DNA of 64,000 bases. It comes from Apostichopus japonicus (Eukaryota; Echinodermata; Holothuroidea; Aspidochirotida; Stichopodidae). Positions 60,350 through 64,000 of this stretch are shown one piece after another. The stretch is taken from contig NC_092580.1 of the NCBI RefSeq assembly GCF_037975245.1, forward strand, positions 10,205,001 to 10,269,000, in the 5' to 3' direction. The stretch's first letter is position 1, and each line of letters starts with the position of its first letter. The notes below the pieces were generated by a model that had not been told where the DNA came from, did not search any database, and saw only the letters and a list, made by a program, of their open reading frames with translations. The position numbers were made by a program, and so were the translations under genes.

Positions 60350-60673
60350 TTAAGTCGAAACTGAAATATCCAATACAAAATGTCAAGCAAAGTTGGTATA
60401 TGCATTTTGCGTACCAGTATTGGAACTCTGGGGGTAATGAATTACCATATAAAACGGTCCTAATGTCACAAATATAGTGGACATTTTGACATTTCGATAT
60501 TTCCAGATTCAATATTTCCAGATAATTAAATTATTCCAAAACCTCGACAAAATGAATACAGTATATTCGGTCAATAATTGAAATGTTGATTAAAAGAGTT
60601 CGGAATCTGAGGGGGGAAAAGGGTTATAATTTTCATAAAACAAGTCGTCTGTCCGAAAAACAGAATAATATAG

Positions 60674-61444
60674 TGTCAGGTCATGTCACGTTTAAGATAT
60701 TTTCGTTCGTGTAAGGCCACCCTGCGAGAAGTTTACGTTCATTGTGCATGTTAAAGGTATTTCCGGGCACAAGGCTAGTGTCCATGTGAGGGTATTATGC
60801 ATAAATCAGTTTATCAATTGCATGTTGTGTTACGTAATGCTTCGCTATGCGTAGTACTGTGTTAGCTGCTGGTTAGTGTGCGCTCAGTATAGGGATTACT
60901 TCGTGCAGGGAGTCTCTATTAACTCCCTGCCTCGATGTTCCCAATTAGTGTGTAGTGTTTCAACTTGTGTTCCTAACTGAGTAACGTATACTGTTTAAAG
61001 TGTGTTACCTCGTGCTCCCAACTTGTGTTGTACTTGAATGTGCTACTTCGTGTTTCCAAACATTTGATATTAACTGGGCTACTTCGTGTTTCCATTGCAA
61101 GATTTATAACTGAGCTGTCAGCAATATTCCCATCAGTGTCAACGCTAAACCGGGTGAACGTTGCTTTTAAACTTGAATGAAGTGTAGAGGCTATGTGCGA
61201 CAAAAGGCTACCTTGCCACGCACGGTACATTATATGTATATATCGTGTAGTAAGCCATTGAAGTAACTTAATTGTGTCATTGTTCCGTTCCGATATTTGC
61301 AAGAAAAGCATTTTTTTACTGTACTACTTTCATGGTTATTGTATCATTCATCTCCTGTACATTCCGGTGAATAAATGCACTCCACTGCAACTCGTGTTCT
61401 CACTTCGTCATTTGCGTCCTCCGACTTACACTGACCCCGCGACA
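60674..61444. repeat. Possible solo LTR
   Basis: Starts TGTCAGG and ends CGCGACA (TG...CA with TGTC/GACA), has a TATA-like stretch near 61231, AATAAA at 61370-61375 followed by a C/T-rich segment, and short internal TACTTCGTGTTTCC repeats. Against this, the flanking pentamers (TATAG and GTAAC) do not match, and no primer binding site or internal retroelement coding follows. Confidence 0.3.
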
Positions 61445-61639
61445 GTAACTACTACACACAATTAGGTAAATAGAGGTCCTGATCACAGAATACAACTGCG
61501 CGCATGGGTGATGGTGTTATAATGATATTGAAAACAGTTTGGGCGGTTGTCAATGATTATTACAATTTTGCATTATTGCACTATTTGATATTTGTTTGAT
61601 ATATATAACTAACGTATTGGTATTTTTTTTTATATTTCA

Positions 61640-63975
61640 TAGATTTTCCAGGATTCTCCAGCCACTATATTTACAACCAGCCAACCATTCCCTCTACCAG
61701 CAACCCTTTGCACCAACCTTTTGCCACACAGGAGCACAATACTGCTAAGTATTACATTGTATTTGTTTTCAGTCTGTTCGGATGTAATGTTTTAATTATA
61801 CATTATCATTTAATAAAGAATAAAAGAAGTAAATTTGTTAGGTTTAACACAGCCACCATATTCCACAATACATACATGCGTGCTTTAATATTTGACTGCA
61901 CCATTTTTTGAAAGAACTTGATTTTATAAATGTGTCAAGGTTTACACCATCATCCACGAAATAACCAGCCAACATCTAATCAACCATCCACTACACGCCT
62001 ATTCATTACCAGCGACCAGCCAGCACCAATCAACCAACCTTTTCCCATACATATTAATAAAACAAATATTAATAAACATTGTATTACAATTATTTTAATG
62101 AGTTTCCTTTTGTATCGTGTTTTATTTTTGTAACTTTCATGAGAATTTTAATGACATTTATTGCATCATCTCTACATGTTTTCCAACTTTAAACAAATTA
62201 AATGTATGTAATAACTAAAACATGCGGATCCACATGAGCACTTCTTTATCTAGTTTCTTTTTCTTTTCTAGTTTATAAATGGTACTAGCTTTCCGCAGCC
62301 ACCGACCACCAAGTACCTCCACAATGCAACAACCAACTAGTTTTTTTTTGGCCACGTTGAAAAGATGAAAACGTATCGTATTTTTATTATGATATTAATG
62401 GGTGTTTTAATATTTTACATTTGGTAAAGAACTGTTGGTTTTTATGTGTCCGGATTTACACAGCCAATATCCACCAAATAACAACCCATCATCTAACCTA
62501 AATGCCACTAACCATCTACGACACACATCCACTCACCAGCAAGCACCAACTTAGGCCTACCTATCTTTGCTATACATGATCAAAGTATTAATAATCATTG
62601 TATTGCAATGTTTTAGTAGTTTTAGTAGACGGACTTTATTGGGTACTTGTTTTTGTATCATGTTGCATATTTTTGTTGGTTAATTTAATGAAAGTTTAAC
62701 GACACTTTATTGCATCATTTTTTTATAAAGAAATGCTTGATTTTTTTTATATAGATGGTTCTACTTTTTTCCAACCAGCAACCACCACATACCTACAACA
62801 TCCACCAACCAGTCTTCTCATACTGGCTGAACACGTAGGCCTATTGGATTATTATTTTGATGTTAATACTAGTTTTAATGATATTTTACTGCATCATTAT
62901 TTAAAGAAATGCTTGATTGTTCGTTTTATTTTGTATATTTTATAAATGTTTTTGGATGCATCCCTCCTCCTAAATACATTGCATAACCTACCACCCCTTC
63001 CCGGGCTCCCGTCCATCTTCTTCTGTGTTCCATCTTCATCCCTCGTGATGTATATTACAACGCTCTACCAACCAATCATCAACTACCAGCTATACCAACC
63101 AACAAACTAACGGGTGTACTAGAGCTATACAACCATGGGCCAAGTCGATTTGAGGGCGCTTTCTGGGGATTTCCATGTGGTAGATTATCCAGGTCAGTGG
63201 CAGATAAATTTGTTTGTCTATGATGCATTATGTAATATCATAATTTCCCAGAGTAGAATCATATCCAAAATTACTTCGATATTTTAATATAATTTATTTT
63301 ATCGTATTTCGACAGCGTTATGATGCACTGGAAAGAACCTGCATCTACAATGTCATCTCAACATGGTTCCTAATATAGTAGTGGCCACGGTACTTCGGTA
63401 GTCCACAACTCGTAATTTCTACTGATGATGAGAAAGAAGAGCTGGAATATCCGTTTTACGGTCTATCGAAAGGACATCGCATTATTCAGCATTACATGGT
63501 CATAAATATACCATATGGACATTACATAATGTAGCCTACAAGCATGATGCAGCTTCCAAAAATGACGGTGATTACTTTTTTTGTAAAAACTATGCATTTT
63601 ACAGAACAACAAATGTAAAAGTTAATGGTTTGTTACCTACATTCATTCTTCCCATTCGATACTGTATTTGTTTCTAATATAATTTAAATAAGGTGATGCG
63701 TGTGTTCAATTTATGAACACCGCCACGACTTTCCCATTCATTGAAAAATAATTTTTACCCCTTTTATGTAGCTAATTACTAAAACATGCGTATCCACATA
63801 CGCATTTCTTGATCTAGTTTCTTTTCTTTTTTCTAGTTTATAGATGATGCTAGCTTTCCGCAGCCACCAAATACTTCCACCATCCAACTAGGTTTTTTGC
63901 CACGTGGAAACATAAAAACGTGTTGTATTTTTGTTGTGATATAACTGCGTGTGTTTATATTTTACTGCATAATTT
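61640..63975 (+). repeat. Degenerate array of Gln/Pro/Thr-rich mini-exon-like units
   Basis: Several blocks share a T-rich lead ending in (T)TAG followed by a short open stretch rich in Pro, Gln, Thr and Asn: at about 61643 (HYIYNQPTIPSTSNP), 62272 (FINGTSFPQPPTTKYL), 62753 (IDGSTFFQPATTTYLQHPPT) and 63836 (FIDDASFPQPPNTSTIQ). Two further blocks near 61930 and 62440 are related through GTGT(C)...TTTACAC and CCACCAAATAAC words. The best-matching pair is 62209-62425 and 63776-63975. They could be exons of one low-complexity protein gene or merely an old tandem repeat; donors are weak. Confidence 0.45.
62946..63770. other. Sequence between array units with an isolated ATG exon candidate
   Basis: ACCATGG at 63134-63140 opens a frame reading MGQVDLRALSGDFHVVDYP before a possible GTCAGT donor at 63193. 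A second open piece (63415-63533) encodes DDEKEELEYPFYGLSKGHRI and ends at TAG. Neither is recognised and no joining is proven. Confidence 0.2.
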
Positions 63976-64000
63976 TAATAACCGTTGATTTAGAAATGTG

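Overview
The window looks like nuclear DNA of an AT-rich, repeat-dense marine invertebrate. Genes are widely spaced, GT-AG introns are present, microsatellites are long, and small DNA transposons have left clean target-site duplications. Clustered single-exon class A (rhodopsin-like) GPCRs, plus a kinase with an unusual catalytic segment, suggest an invertebrate deuterostome. An echinoderm, perhaps a sea cucumber, is my best guess. This is inference from gene content; nothing in the window names a species.

Layout. Positions 1-9.5 kb carry two tandem plus-strand GPCR genes of one lineage (1342-2529 and 8274-9452), each with a TATA box exactly 126 bp before the ATG. From 9.9 to 15.6 kb, a TA-rich block with a perfect hairpin holds a 5.16-kb DNA transposon (10292-15453) with CACTG termini, subterminal motif repeats and a decayed passenger gene. 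A Charlie/hAT-like miniature element lies at 18.6 kb. From 19 to 36.9 kb all receptors are on the minus strand. They are a lone GPCR (19197-20372), a tandem family of two intact receptors (23042-24328, 31016-32248), a decayed one (28010-29162) and a further relic (34.99-36.89 kb). A (GATA)n tract of about 440 bp and a 55-bp tandem repeat lie between them.

From 34.9 to 58.5 kb the sequence is a tandem segmental duplication of roughly 11-13 kb. Each unit holds a GPCR relic on the minus strand followed by a six-exon protein-kinase gene on the plus strand. The downstream copy (51120-57152) is open throughout and predicts about 1160 residues: a long Ser-rich, partly repetitive N-terminal region and a C-terminal kinase domain. 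The upstream copy (37518-43966) is broken by a 5-bp deletion, a +2 and a -1 frameshift, and a 394-bp insertion that joins a copy of downstream intron sequence to a second copy of exon sequence. Three hAT-like miniature elements and a TA-target MITE landed in one copy only, so the other copies serve as empty sites.

From 59 to 64 kb I see a TTAA-target element, a possible solo LTR and a degenerate array of Gln/Pro/Thr-rich units that look like mini-exons.

Functionally the window offers surface receptors of unknown ligand and one intracellular kinase. Nothing in the sequence ties them into a pathway. The strongest observations are the mosaic divergence and template-switch-like rearrangement in the kinase pair, the absence of the usual class A disulfide in all five intact receptors, and the resolved transposon insertions.
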